Origin: Saprospira grandis
Lineage (GTDB): Bacteria; Bacteroidota; Bacteroidia; Chitinophagales; Saprospiraceae
Direction of reading: 5' to 3'
Assembly: GCF_027594745.1 (NCBI RefSeq)
Contig: NZ_CP110854.1
Location: 2,646,501-2,710,500, forward strand
DNA: 64,000 bases
Shown here piece by piece: positions 27,771 through 36,814 of this stretch (position 1 is its first letter; the number at the start of each line of letters is the position of its first letter). The notes under the pieces are model-generated. The model did no database searches, was not told the origin of the DNA, and saw only the letters and a list, made by a program, of their open reading frames with translations. The position numbers were made by a program, and so were the translations under genes.

Positions 27771-29015
27771 ATGAATATACTCAAAACAACTAATTTTTCT
27801 GCTGTTAGGGGCCTCCGCCTCGCTTCGCTCGTCGGCGCTATGCTGCATAGCTCGCAGGTCTGCTCGGCCCAGCGCAGGCGAAGCCTGCGCCGGTCTGGCC
27901 CTGCGGGCCACTATTCCGCAGCGCTAGGCCGAGGCTTCGCTCTTCTCTTCCTTTTGGCCCTTTTGCCGCAGCTCCTCTTGGCCCAAAAACCACAGATTAA
28001 GTTTCTGCAGCAAAAACATTATGTGCCAGCCCTCAATAAGGGCTTGGAGCTGCAAACCCAAACCGAAAAGTACTTTAATGAATATGGGGCCGTCACTCGA
28101 GAAGAGTACTTTAAGATGAGCTTGGACAGCAACCTCAATAGCCAACGCAAAATTATTCATAGCTATGATAGCCGAGGCCGCCACCAAAATAGTCTGCACT
28201 ACAATGGCGATAATCTGCTAGAAAGAGAGGTGAAGATTTATTGGGACCAAAAGAACAATAAGAACAAAATTGAAGAAATTTCTTATGTAGATGGTCAACA
28301 AGCTTCGGTGGCCATTACTTATCTGCTTACTTATGATGAGGCAGGGAATAAGGAGGTAGAACAGTACTTTAATACAAAGGGCGTAGTGACCCGCCAGCGA
28401 AATTGGTTCTACAACAAACAAGATGAGGTCATCCGCTCTTTGGAGCTGGTAGAAGAACCCAACCAACCCCGCAAAGAGATTAAAACCCGCTACAAAAGGG
28501 ACCAAGATGGCTACCTCACCAAATCCATTACCGTCGAAAAGGTCAATGGGAAGCTTTTTAGAAAAGATGTTCGCTACTTTGAGAATAGCTTTCTCATCCG
28601 CTGGAAAAAATACATTGAGGGCAAGTTCGTGAGCGAGTTTGTCAATGAATACCGAGATAGTGTGCTGATTCGCCAAACCGAAAACGAACGCTTTGACCCA
28701 GAGAAAAAGCGCAAGCGCTCTAAAAAAGAAAGCATCTGGGTGACCAATACAGAGTATGATGTTTATGGAAATATTTTGGTCCAAACCAAAAGCCGAAATG
28801 AGCAGGTGGTGAGCATTGTACAATATGCCTATGATGATTATGGTAACCGCATCAAAACAATCAAAATCAATAGAGAGAGTAACGAAAAAGAAGAAGAGCG
28901 TTTGACCTATGACAAATGGGGAAATGTGGCCAGCTTAGAGCTGCTCAAAAATGACCGCATTGTGTATAAGGATGAATTTGTATATGAATATCACCCCCGC
29001 AAACGCAAAGATTAG
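27771..29015 (+). CDS. Secreted YD-repeat-like protein 4 of 5, hairpin element within N-terminus
   Basis: The family part begins after LLFLLALLPQLLLAQ (ends ~residue 72) with YDSRGRHQNSLHY, YDEAGNKEVEQYF, YDVYGNILVQTKS, YDDYGNRIKTIK. Between the only ATG (MNILKTTNFSAV) and the signal-peptide core, 48 residues are encoded by a complete family B element (27808-27940), read in frame without a stop. No ATG follows the element, so either a long Arg-rich n-region is translated, or the native start was lost. Relative to the paralogues the natural signal peptide would have a ~6-12 residue n-region. Function of the family unknown. Confidence 0.62.
   Translation: MNILKTTNFSAVRGLRLASLVGAMLHSSQVCSAQRRRSLRRSGPAGHYSAALGRGFALLFLLALLPQLLLAQKPQIKFLQQKHYVPALNKGLELQTQTEKYFNEYGAVTREEYFKMSLDSNLNSQRKIIHSYDSRGRHQNSLHYNGDNLLEREVKIYWDQKNNKNKIEEISYVDGQQASVAITYLLTYDEAGNKEVEQYFNTKGVVTRQRNWFYNKQDEVIRSLELVEEPNQPRKEIKTRYKRDQDGYLTKSITVEKVNGKLFRKDVRYFENSFLIRWKKYIEGKFVSEFVNEYRDSVLIRQTENERFDPEKKRKRSKKESIWVTNTEYDVYGNILVQTKSRNEQVVSIVQYAYDDYGNRIKTIKINRESNEKEEERLTYDKWGNVASLELLKNDRIVYKDEFVYEYHPRKRKD
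27808..27940 (+). repeat. Composite hairpin element, family B, inside a coding region
   Basis: GGGGCCTCCGCCTCG start, H2 GCGCAGGCGAAGCCTGCGC, H3 GGCCCTGCGGGCC, end GCAGCGCTAGGCC. It lies between the start codon and the signal-peptide hydrophobic core of the 27771 gene. Confidence 0.85.
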
Positions 29016-29033
29016 GGCCCTCTGGGTCTAGAA

Positions 29034-29167
29034 GGCGGCGCAGCCGCCTGGCTGAGGGATGGATAGCAGTGGCCCGCAGGGCCAGACCAAAGCCCAAAGG
29101 GCTGCAGGGCCGAGCAGGCCTGCGAGCTGCGGTACAGCCCGACCCGGCCATAGGCCGGGGCAGCCCC
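29034..29167 (-). repeat. Composite hairpin element, family A
   Basis: Minus-strand reading: H1 CCGGCCTATGGCCGG, H2 AGCCCTTTGGGCT, H3 GGCCCTGCGGGCC, H4 GGCGGCTGCGCCGCC. It ends 30 bases before the next gene's ATG. Confidence 0.87.
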
Positions 29168-29196
29168 AAAATTGAATCCTCATTAAAACTATATAA

Positions 29197-30384
29197 ATGT
29201 TTAGCCGATTAGTTTTTATTAGTTGTTGTTTGGCCTTTTCGCCCTTGCTTCAGGCCCAGTTAGAGATGCGTCTCGATAGCATCAGCCAGATTATTCAGCA
29301 TAGCTATAGCTTTACCGAAGAAGGCGAGCAACTGCTGAGCATTTTGCGAGAGTCCGTTTATGATGATGAGCAGATTATGACGCGGCAAGACCGCTGGCAT
29401 TATGCTTATCCGAATGGAAAGAAAACCGCCAAATTGCACTACCACTATAGCTATAACCCCAACAGCTATATGGGCGAGTTTTATAATGAATATTTGGCCT
29501 ATGAAGGCGGCCCCAAAAAGGCCAAAAAGAAGAAAACGACCTTTAAAAGCCACCAACATAGCGCTACCGAAAGAGAGCGGGTGCAGCAGTTTGATGCCCA
29601 GGGAAAACTAAGCCGAGCGAGCGAAAACCGCTACGATAAAAGCGGGCAGTTGGTCTATAGCAAAAGTACGGATTATAGCTACTCGCCCCCCCTAATTCAT
29701 ATTGATGAGGTGGAGCGCAATGCCGCCGGCCAAATTGTAAAATGGACCGCCACAGATAAAAGCGAGCTGGGCACCGAAAAGGTAAGAGAAATGAATTGTA
29801 AGTACCTTTTTGATACCCTCTTGCTAGAGTCTACGGGCTATGTCTATAGCGATTGGAACCAAACAATCAATAAGTACAACAAAAAAACAGGCGAAATTAA
29901 GAAGTCGACGATTAGCTATGGCCTGCGCCAAACGAATGGCAAAGTGACCATCCGCCACAAAAAAGTGAGCAAGTACAAAAACAATCGGCCCATTAAAAGT
30001 GTAGAATACAACTACAAAAAGAAGTTTAAGACCTCTAAATTTAGCTATAATGGCCCAGTGGCAGTGGCCACCGAAAAAGTCGACTATAAAGACAAAAAGG
30101 AAAAGGACATCATCAAGACCGAGAAAAAGGTCTATAATGCTACTGGAAAACTACAACTCTATGAACGGGCCATTGATGGCGAACCCCAATACCGAGAGCA
30201 ATATAGCTATGATGCCGCCGACCGCCTGCTAAAATATACCGAAACGGAGTTTAGAGAAAATGGAGCTCACTCTATTACTATCATTGAGTATAATATTCGC
30301 CAAAATCCAGTGAAAAAACAGCTTTTTCAAGGCGATAAGCTGCTCAAATTAGATGAATATAGCTACATCTATCAGGAAAACTAG
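29197..30384 (+). CDS. Secreted YD-repeat-like protein 5 of 5
   Basis: Signal peptide MFSRLVFISCCLAFSPLLQAQ. This member is the most diverged; motifs YDKSGQLVYSKS, YNKKTGEIKKSTI, YNATGKLQLYERA and YDAADRLLKYTE are spaced along ~390 residues, with the shared terminal YSYIYQEN. Lys-rich stretches (KKAKKKKTTFKSH, KVSKYKNNRP) occur as in member 1. The array ends here; the E2 gene follows after 81 bases. Confidence 0.7.
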   Translation: MFSRLVFISCCLAFSPLLQAQLEMRLDSISQIIQHSYSFTEEGEQLLSILRESVYDDEQIMTRQDRWHYAYPNGKKTAKLHYHYSYNPNSYMGEFYNEYLAYEGGPKKAKKKKTTFKSHQHSATERERVQQFDAQGKLSRASENRYDKSGQLVYSKSTDYSYSPPLIHIDEVERNAAGQIVKWTATDKSELGTEKVREMNCKYLFDTLLLESTGYVYSDWNQTINKYNKKTGEIKKSTISYGLRQTNGKVTIRHKKVSKYKNNRPIKSVEYNYKKKFKTSKFSYNGPVAVATEKVDYKDKKEKDIIKTEKKVYNATGKLQLYERAIDGEPQYREQYSYDAADRLLKYTETEFRENGAHSITIIEYNIRQNPVKKQLFQGDKLLKLDEYSYIYQEN

Positions 30385-30465
30385 GCCCCAAGGCAGTCGC
30401 CTATATCTAGAATTATTTATATATTGGAAGTAGAACCATATACCACCATAATTTCAATTTAAGAA

Positions 30466-31728
30466 ATGAGTATTATTGAACTAAAAGTACCCGTAATTGG
30501 GGAATCAGTTACAGAGGTGACGCTATCGGCCTGGCTCAAGGAAGATGGCGCCTATGTAGAACAAGATGAGGCCATCTGCGAATTTGAATCAGATAAGGCC
30601 ACCGTAGAAGCTCCTGCCGAAAAAGCAGGTAAACTTATTTGGGTTGCTGCCGAGGATGATGATATTCCAATCGGTGGCGTTTATGCCAAAATTGATACGA
30701 GCGTTTCTGGCGGCAGCAGCGAATCTACTCCTGAAGTAAAGGAGGAAGCTCCCGCTCAAGAAGAAAAAACAGAGGAGGCCGCTCCTCAAGAGGATAGCTA
30801 TGCGGCTGGACATCCTTCTCCCGCTGCTCGCAAACTCATGGATGAAAATGGCCTTACTGCCGCCGATATCCAAGGCACCGGCAAAGATGGTCGTATCACC
30901 AAAGAAGATGTACTCAAGGCGATAGCCAACAAGCAGGCCGCGTCCCAAAAAGAGGCCGCTCCCAAAAAAGAAGAGCCCAAAACGGTGGCCGCTCCTCCTG
31001 TTAGTGGAGCCGCTAACTTTAGCCGCGAAAAACGCCAAGAGAAGATGTCGCGCATGCGCCGTACCATCGCTTCTCGCTTGGTCTATGCCAAAAATGAAAC
31101 GGCCATGCTCACTACCTTCAATGAGGTAGACTTGACCAATATCATGAAGTTGCGCAAAACTTACCAAGAGGATTTTGTGAAGAAATATGGCATCAAACTC
31201 GGCTTTATGTCGCTCTTTGCCAAGGCTTGCGCTAAGGTCCTTATGGAAATGCCTGATGTGAACGCTCAGCTCACAGAAGATGGCAAAAACCTCATTTATC
31301 ACGATTATGCCGATATTTCTATCGCCATTTCTACGCCCACTGGCCTAGTGGTGCCTCCCGTTCACAATGTGGAGTCGCTCAGTTTTTCTGATATCGAGTG
31401 GAAGATCAAGGAGCTAGCTGGCAAGGCCCGCAGCGGTAAATTGACTTTGGATGAAATGAGCGGCGGAACCTTTACCATTACCAATGGTGGCGTTTTTGGC
31501 TCGATGATGAGTACGCCCATTATCAACCCCCCACAATCGGCTATTTTGGGTATGCACACCATCCAGCAGCGCCCCATGGCCGTAGACGGCGAGGTCAAAA
31601 TCCGTCCCATGATGTATTTGGCCCTTTCTTATGACCACCGCGTGATCGACGGTAGCACTTCGGTGACCTTCCTCGTGAAAGTTAAAGAATTGCTCGAAGA
31701 TCCTACTCGCTTGTTGCTCGATCTCTAG
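30466..31728 (+). CDS. sucB: 2-oxoglutarate dehydrogenase E2 (dihydrolipoyl succinyltransferase)
   Basis: TCA-cycle enzyme moving succinyl groups from the E1 intermediate to CoA. Lipoyl domain 1-75 with the lipoylated Lys44 in ESDKATVE; Ala/Pro/Glu linker ~80-112; peripheral-subunit binding domain ~115-150 (HPSPAARKLMDENGLTAADI, TGKDGRITKEDV); another linker; catalytic domain from ~185 with TFNEVDLTNIMKLR and the active site SYDHRVIDG (His391, Asp395). The ESDKATVE and TFNEVDL motifs mark SucB rather than pyruvate E2. Length (420) is typical. E1 and E3 are not adjacent. A terminator follows. Confidence 0.93.
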   Translation: MSIIELKVPVIGESVTEVTLSAWLKEDGAYVEQDEAICEFESDKATVEAPAEKAGKLIWVAAEDDDIPIGGVYAKIDTSVSGGSSESTPEVKEEAPAQEEKTEEAAPQEDSYAAGHPSPAARKLMDENGLTAADIQGTGKDGRITKEDVLKAIANKQAASQKEAAPKKEEPKTVAAPPVSGAANFSREKRQEKMSRMRRTIASRLVYAKNETAMLTTFNEVDLTNIMKLRKTYQEDFVKKYGIKLGFMSLFAKACAKVLMEMPDVNAQLTEDGKNLIYHDYADISIAISTPTGLVVPPVHNVESLSFSDIEWKIKELAGKARSGKLTLDEMSGGTFTITNGGVFGSMMSTPIINPPQSAILGMHTIQQRPMAVDGEVKIRPMMYLALSYDHRVIDGSTSVTFLVKVKELLEDPTRLLLDL

Positions 31729-31753
31729 ATTAATAGGCCTATAAAGCATAATG

Positions 31754-31786
31754 GACCAACCTCTTTTTGGGGTTGGTCTTTTTTTT
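31754..31786 (+). terminator. Terminator of sucB
   Basis: GACCAACC and GGTTGGTC form the stem with a ~9-base loop, followed by T8; a partial A element starts at the end of the T run. Confidence 0.85.
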
Positions 31787-31920
31787 GGGGCTGCTCGATC
31801 CTCTTGCTTTTTGGGGCTGCCCTTATCGGCGGGTTAAAACCCACCGCAAGTTTGGCATCGCTTCGCGAAGATTTATCAATGAGGGTTGAAACCCTCATGA
31901 ATTTTTGGCCGGGTCGATCC
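31787..31920 (+). repeat. Truncated family A element with nested GGTTAAAACC palindromes
   Basis: Holds only the start of an A element, GGGGCTGC, twice (31787 and 31815), with palindromes GGCGGGTTAAAACCCACCG and ATGAGGGTTGAAACCCTCAT. TCGATCCTC-TTGCTTTTT (31796) and TCGATCCTA-CTGCTTTTTT (31915) flank the inserted part as imperfect direct repeats, as if one copy inserted into another. Confidence 0.7.
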
Positions 31921-31932
31921 TACTGCTTTTTT

Positions 31933-32060
31933 GGGGCTGCCCCGGCCTTTGGCCGGGTCGGGCTGTGTCGTGGCTCGCTATTCGCTCGGCCCTGCGCAAA
32001 AAATGCAAAGCATTTTTGCTTGGTCTGCGGCTGCGCCGCCCCACTTTCCATCCCTCAGCC
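31933..32060 (+). repeat. Composite hairpin element, family A
   Basis: H1 CCGGCCTTTGGCCGG; H2 is an A/T-rich stem (CAAAAAATGC pairing with GCATTTTTGC); H3 GCGGCTGCGCCGC; ends CATCCCTCAGCC. The 770 bases between sucB and lptD hold only such elements and fragments; 32218-32262 is a lone H4-type stem (GGCGGCTTTGCCGCC) on the minus-strand side. Confidence 0.85.
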
Positions 32061-32392
32061 AGATTTAATCGCGCTGCTTTGGCCATGGTTTGCTATGAAT
32101 TTTCTGCTAGGCCAGCTATTTTTTAAGGGCATAGCCTTCGCTATGGCCGAGGAAAATAGGGCCGACTAGCGGGAAATTGCTGCAAACTATAAAAGTGAGT
32201 GCGTTTAAATCTGGCTATTGCCGCGTCGCTGCGCTCCTTTGCGGCGGCTTTGCCGCCTGCTAGACGTATATTTTCTAACATTCTATGCAAAAACTTGGGG
32301 CTTTGGCCTAAAAAGTAGGATTTTTGCGGGGCCAACGCCTTTGCCTTGGTCTACGTCTATAATTATAGGGCCAAATGAAGGGGCTTTGCCCC

Positions 32393-32527
32393 TTTGGCCG
32401 CAGGCCAAAACGGCTTAGGGATGGACAGCAGTGGCCGCAGGCCAGACCGAGGCGCGCAGCGCCGAAGGGCCGAGCAGACCTGCGAGCTGCGACACAGCCC
32501 GGCCCGCCCTTCGGGCGGGCAAGCCCC
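32393..32527 (-). repeat. Composite hairpin element, family A
   Basis: Minus-strand reading: GGGGCTTGCCCG, H1 GCCCGCCCGAAGGGCGGGC, H2 GGCGCTGCGCGCC, H3 GGCCTGCGGCC, H4 TTGGCCTGCGGCCAA. It ends 26 bases before the lptD start; the 41 codons read through it are not protein. Confidence 0.87.
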
Positions 32528-32553
32528 AAAAAGATCAGAATAGAATAATAGCT

Positions 32554-35454
32554 ATGCAAGCATTGATAAAAAGTCTCCTTTTTTCTGCCGTCATTTTGCT
32601 CCTTTTGGGGCAGTCGGCCTGCCGATACCCCTATTATACGCCCCAGGCCAAAAAGGCCCGCAAAGCCCTTCGAGCAGAAAAAAAGGCCCGCAAAGCGGCT
32701 GCGGCCCAACTGCCAAAAAGCGATACGACAATAGCGGCTAGCGATGAAGGGATTGATCAACTGCCCAGCAGAGACCCCAAGGCTAGAGGAGGCCAAAAAA
32801 AGGAAACTGATCAGCTCGTCGATGCCCCCGCTCTAGATAGTTTGCCGCCTAGCGATACGAGCCAAATGGCCCTTGCGGCCATAGATAGCAGCGGGACCGA
32901 CAGCTTGCTCTTGAATCAGGTCGATAGTCTGCCGCCCATTGTCTTTAATCCAGATTCTCTAGATTCTCCTGTGCAATACGATGCCAAGGACTCGACTATT
33001 TATGACCTCATGAACCAGAAGATTTACCTCTATGGCTCGGCAGAGATCAACTATGGCCGCTATCAGCTCAAGGCGGGCTATATTGAGGTCGATTTTTTGA
33101 CCTCAATTGCTACGGCCCAGGGTTTTCCGGATAGTACAGAGCCCTCTGGGATTCGAGAAATGCCCTACTTTTCGGATGGCAACCAAAAGTTTGAGGCCAA
33201 GAAAATCATGTATAACTTTAAGACCAAAAAAGGGAAAGTCTTTGATACCAGCACCGAGCAAGGCGACGGTTATTTTCTGTCAAAAGCCACTAAATTCATT
33301 AGCAAATCGGGAGATAGTACGGCCAGTAGTGACGTTTTATATGCGGGAGGCTGCACCTACACCACCTGCGACCACAAGCATCCGCATTTTGGCCTGAGAA
33401 GTAGTCGGGCCAAGGTGATTCCGGGTAAATTGATTGTGGTGGGCCCTTCCTTTATTGAAATTATGGGGAGTCCGACCCCTTTAGCCCTGCCCTTTGGCTT
33501 TTTTCCGATTACCAGCAGCCGAAAATCGGGCTTGATCTTGAGCACAAACATTGATTTTTCGCCAAACTGGGGCGCGGGGATTCGAGAAATTGGCTACTAT
33601 CAGGTGATTAGTGACCAAATGGACCTCAAACTAACGGGGGACTTTTATACTCGGGGGACCTTTAGAGTAAATTTGGAATCCAATTATAAAATGCGTTATA
33701 AGGCCTCTGGAGCTTTGCGCATTAGCTATGCGCGGACCGTAGAGGACGAGCCAGGCACGCCAGATTATAGCTTGCTCAAAGACTTTAACATTAGCTGGAC
33801 CCATCAGCAGGATGCCAAGGCCCACCCCAGCCAAAGCTTTGCGGCCAGTGTCAACTTAGGAACCTCGGATTACTTTAGAAACACCGAGCCCTCGGCCAAT
33901 TTGACCTTACAATCTACCTTACAATCGAGTATTTCCTATAACAAACGCTTTTTGGGAACCCCTTTTTCTTTGGCCATTGCTGCCCGTCACTCGCAGAACA
34001 CCAACAGCAATACCATGAACATTACGGCTCCGCAAACCACCTTGACCATGAACCAAATCTACCCATTTCAGCGGAAGATTCAGTTAGGTAAACAGCGTTG
34101 GTACGAGCGGATCGGCTTTTCTTATTCGGCCACGGCCAACAACAGCTTTCAGATTGCGGATAGCTTGCTTTTTTCTGCAGATGGTTTGGCGGATGCTATG
34201 GAAGAGGCCAAATATTCGGTGGTGCATTCGCCCAGAGTCAATTTATCGCTCAAATTATTTAAATACATCAATGTACAGCCCAATATTTCTTATCAGGAGA
34301 GCTGGTACTTCTACTCCAATGAGCAAAGTTTTGACCCCACTTTAGTCATCTCTGCCGATACCACCTTTGATGAGGACGACCCGACAATCATCTCGAATAT
34401 TGATGCGGATACTACCTTTGGGACCTTAAACACATTTAGAGACTATGGTTTTAATGCGGTACGGAACTTTAGTGCGGGGGTAAACATGAGTACGCAGCTT
34501 TTTGCCACGGGGACCTATAATATTGGTCGTTTAGAAAAAGTGCGGGCGGTTATTCGCCCCAATGTTGGCTTAAGTTGGCGGCCCGACTACCAAAGTGATT
34601 TTTGGGGCTACTATGGCGAGGTACAAACCGATACGCGTTATCCGGATCGCTTGACGACCTACCGTCGTTTTGATGCTGTGCCTACGGGTGGGGAGCAGGC
34701 CCTATTGACCTATAGTTTGAATAGTCGGATAGAGGGAAAGTTCAAGCCATCTCGTCGAGACACCAGCCAACAGAAGAGCAACAAATTTCCGATCTTGAAC
34801 AACCTGAATGTATCGGGGAACTACAACTTTGCGGCGGACAGTCTGCGTTGGTCCACCATCAACTTGAACGCCAACACCACCTTATTTAAGATGGTCAATG
34901 CTACCTTTTCCATGGTTTTTGATCCCTACATTGCCGATCAGAATACGAATACGCGTCTAAACACCTTAGAGTGGACCAAAAACGGTCGTTTGGCTCGTTT
35001 CACTTCTGGGGCCTTGGCCTTGAGTACGCAAATCAACCCCAACTCCCTCAAGCAATTATTTTCGGATCCGTATAAATCGAAGACAAAGAAAGAAGAAGAG
35101 GCCAAATCCTTTGACATTCTTCAGCAATTGAGTTTGAACTACAACCTCAGATTTAATCGGTCTTATATAGAGGGGGTAGATAGTTTGCAATTTACGGCCA
35201 ACGAGCTATCTATGTCGGGAGCTTTTCGCTTATCTAAAAACTGGGACATTCGGATTTACAGAATGGGCTATGATTTTGACAAAAAGCGGATTACTTATCC
35301 GGACTTTGGGTTTAGTCGATCCTTGCATTGTTGGGAAATGGGCATGCGTTGGCAGCCGGAGCAGCGGACCTGGAACTTCTTTGTGCAGGTGCGTCCGGGT
35401 TCATTGGGCTTCCTTAAATTGCCGGTGAACAAAACTCGTTTTGATGACTACTAA
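32554..35454 (+). CDS. lptD: LPS-assembly outer-membrane protein LptD (OstA)
   Basis: Start at ATG 32554 (MQALIKSLLFSAVILLLLGQ, then SACR, so possibly a lipoprotein-like signal). Residues ~20-130 form a basic then Ser/Asp-rich linker. From ~140 the jellyroll begins (VQYDAKDSTIYDLMNQKIYL), with IEVDFLTSIATAQGFPDS and the CTYTTCDHKHPHFGLRSSRA disulfide-rich region typical of Bacteroidota LptD; the remaining ~650 residues alternate aromatic-ended strands of a large beta-barrel, ending in an outer-membrane-type strand. With LptE it inserts lipopolysaccharide in the outer leaflet. It would be essential; no lptE is adjacent. Confidence 0.88.
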   Translation: MQALIKSLLFSAVILLLLGQSACRYPYYTPQAKKARKALRAEKKARKAAAAQLPKSDTTIAASDEGIDQLPSRDPKARGGQKKETDQLVDAPALDSLPPSDTSQMALAAIDSSGTDSLLLNQVDSLPPIVFNPDSLDSPVQYDAKDSTIYDLMNQKIYLYGSAEINYGRYQLKAGYIEVDFLTSIATAQGFPDSTEPSGIREMPYFSDGNQKFEAKKIMYNFKTKKGKVFDTSTEQGDGYFLSKATKFISKSGDSTASSDVLYAGGCTYTTCDHKHPHFGLRSSRAKVIPGKLIVVGPSFIEIMGSPTPLALPFGFFPITSSRKSGLILSTNIDFSPNWGAGIREIGYYQVISDQMDLKLTGDFYTRGTFRVNLESNYKMRYKASGALRISYARTVEDEPGTPDYSLLKDFNISWTHQQDAKAHPSQSFAASVNLGTSDYFRNTEPSANLTLQSTLQSSISYNKRFLGTPFSLAIAARHSQNTNSNTMNITAPQTTLTMNQIYPFQRKIQLGKQRWYERIGFSYSATANNSFQIADSLLFSADGLADAMEEAKYSVVHSPRVNLSLKLFKYINVQPNISYQESWYFYSNEQSFDPTLVISADTTFDEDDPTIISNIDADTTFGTLNTFRDYGFNAVRNFSAGVNMSTQLFATGTYNIGRLEKVRAVIRPNVGLSWRPDYQSDFWGYYGEVQTDTRYPDRLTTYRRFDAVPTGGEQALLTYSLNSRIEGKFKPSRRDTSQQKSNKFPILNNLNVSGNYNFAADSLRWSTINLNANTTLFKMVNATFSMVFDPYIADQNTNTRLNTLEWTKNGRLARFTSGALALSTQINPNSLKQLFSDPYKSKTKKEEEAKSFDILQQLSLNYNLRFNRSYIEGVDSLQFTANELSMSGAFRLSKNWDIRIYRMGYDFDKKRITYPDFGFSRSLHCWEMGMRWQPEQRTWNFFVQVRPGSLGFLKLPVNKTRFDDY

Positions 35455-35464
35455 GGACTAGTTT

Positions 35465-35494
35465 AAAGGCCCAAAACTTAGGTTTTGGGCCTTT
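35465..35494 (+). terminator. Terminator of lptD
   Basis: AAAGGCCCAAAAC-TTAG-GTTTTGGGCCTTT hairpin 10 bases beyond the stop codon. Confidence 0.88.
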
Positions 35495-35531
35495 ATTCTT
35501 TGGGCCAATGGAAAATCTTCTGTTGTAAAAA

Positions 35532-35666
35532 GGGCCGAAGGCCCGCGGCTGAGGGGCTGTAGCAGGGCCGCCGCAGGCGGCAGACCGAGGCGGCTTGCCG
35601 CCGAAGGGCCGAGCAGACCTGCGAGCTGCGCAATGGCCCGACCCGCCTGCAGGGCGGGGCAGCCCC
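35532..35666 (-). repeat. Composite hairpin element, family A
   Basis: Minus-strand reading: H1 CGCCCTGCAGGCG, H2 GGCGGCAAGCCGCC, H3 GCCGCCTGCGGCGGC, H4 GGGCCTTCGGCCC. Confidence 0.87.
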
Positions 35667-35712
35667 AAAAAATTAAGAAACAGTTAGTAAAAAAGCAGGG
35701 AGAGCTTGGCAT

Positions 35713-35746
35713 TTTTGCAAGTTCGCAAAAATCTATTGTATCTTAG
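35713..35746 (+). promoter_or_regulatory. Possible promoter upstream of ruvA
   Basis: TTTTG (35713) and TATCTTAG (35739) are placed like the -33 and -7 boxes, about 21 bases apart; the -7 box is one base off TAnnTTTG. TTTGC/GCAAA inverted arms overlap the -33 element. Confidence 0.35.
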
Positions 35747-35861
35747 CGACTTGTAAACCCGATTGATTAGCCCTATTTTAGGGCTTTTTTGCATCTAAAG
35801 GCAGACAAATGGGCTAGAGTGCCCACGTTTTGCCTTTTGTTATCGTTATCTAAAGGAAATT

Positions 35862-36473
35862 ATGATTGCCTACTTGCATGGTAAGCTCGTATATAAGAGC
35901 CCTACAGAATTGATTATGGATGTTGCTGGCGTGGGATATCGTCTTCACATCAGTTTGCAGACCTATCAGGCGGTGCAGGCCTTAGATGAGGCCAAGCTGC
36001 TCACGCATCATTTGGTAAAAGAAGATCAGGAGGCCTTATATGGCTTTGCTACAGCGGAGGAGCTGCAACTATTTGAGCAGTTGATTTCGGTATCTGGAGT
36101 GGGGGCCAATACGGCTCGGGTCTTATTATCGGCTATGTCGGCCAAAGAAATTCGGGGGGCAATTATTGCTGAAAACGTGGCGGTTTTAAAGTCGGCCAAG
36201 GGAATTGGACCAAAATCGGCCAAGCGGATCATTTTGGAGCTCAAAGACAAATTGCTCAAAGAAAGCGGCGCGGTGAGCGAGGCCATTGCGGCTTCTATTC
36301 AGGGCCAAACGGTGGGGGAGAACCCTATTCGTTCGGAGGCATTGGATGCGCTTTTGGCCTTGGGCTTTAATAAAATAAAGGCACAAAAAGTGCTGAACAA
36401 AATTCTCAAAACGGAGCCAGAGATGCAAGATGTGGGGCAACTCATCAAGTTAGCCTTGGCTCAAATGACTTAA
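35862..36473 (+). CDS. ruvA: Holliday junction branch-migration subunit RuvA
   Basis: 203 residues, normal for RuvA, which binds Holliday junctions as a tetramer and recruits the RuvB motor. Domain I opens MIAYLHGKLVYKSPTELIMDVAGVGYRLHISL (first 32 residues of the OB-fold); helix-hairpin-helix motifs LISVSGVGANTARVLLSAM (~71) and SAKGIGPKSAKRIILELKD (~107) bind DNA backbone; flexible C-terminal domain III ~150-200 (RSEALDALLALGFNKIKAQ) contacts RuvB. It precedes sprA, an order seen in many Bacteroidota; ruvB and ruvC are not nearby. Confidence 0.95.
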   Translation: MIAYLHGKLVYKSPTELIMDVAGVGYRLHISLQTYQAVQALDEAKLLTHHLVKEDQEALYGFATAEELQLFEQLISVSGVGANTARVLLSAMSAKEIRGAIIAENVAVLKSAKGIGPKSAKRIILELKDKLLKESGAVSEAIAASIQGQTVGENPIRSEALDALLALGFNKIKAQKVLNKILKTEPEMQDVGQLIKLALAQMT

Positions 36474-36567
36474 AATCTAGTATTATTCGATAGCAATTTT
36501 ACCCAATTTTTAGATAGGAATGAAGGCATTATTTTATGTACTGCCCAAAGTATTATGAATATTTTTT

Positions 36568-36686
36568 GGGGCCTCCGCCTCCCTTCGGTCGTCGGCGCTA
36601 CGTTTCGCAGCTCGCAGGTCTGCTCGGCCCTGCGGCCTGACGGCCTTGGTCTGCGGCTACGCCGCACTGCTCCACATCGCTAGGCT
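36568..36686 (+). repeat. Composite hairpin element, family B
   Basis: GGGGCCTCCGCCTCCC start, H2 GGCCTGACGGCC, H3 GCGGCTACGCCGC, end ACATCGCTAGGC. It sits between ruvA and sprA; the A in the H3 loop is a copy-specific change outside the stem. Confidence 0.87.
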
Positions 36687-36814
36687 AGACCTCCTCTTGG
36701 ATAAAAAACGGGCAAAATGCTTTGGTACTAGACGGCTTTCCCCTTCGTTACTATCTTCCCTCTATCTCCTTTATACTGGCTTTTTGGCCAGCAGAATCAA
36801 TAGACGCTATCCTT

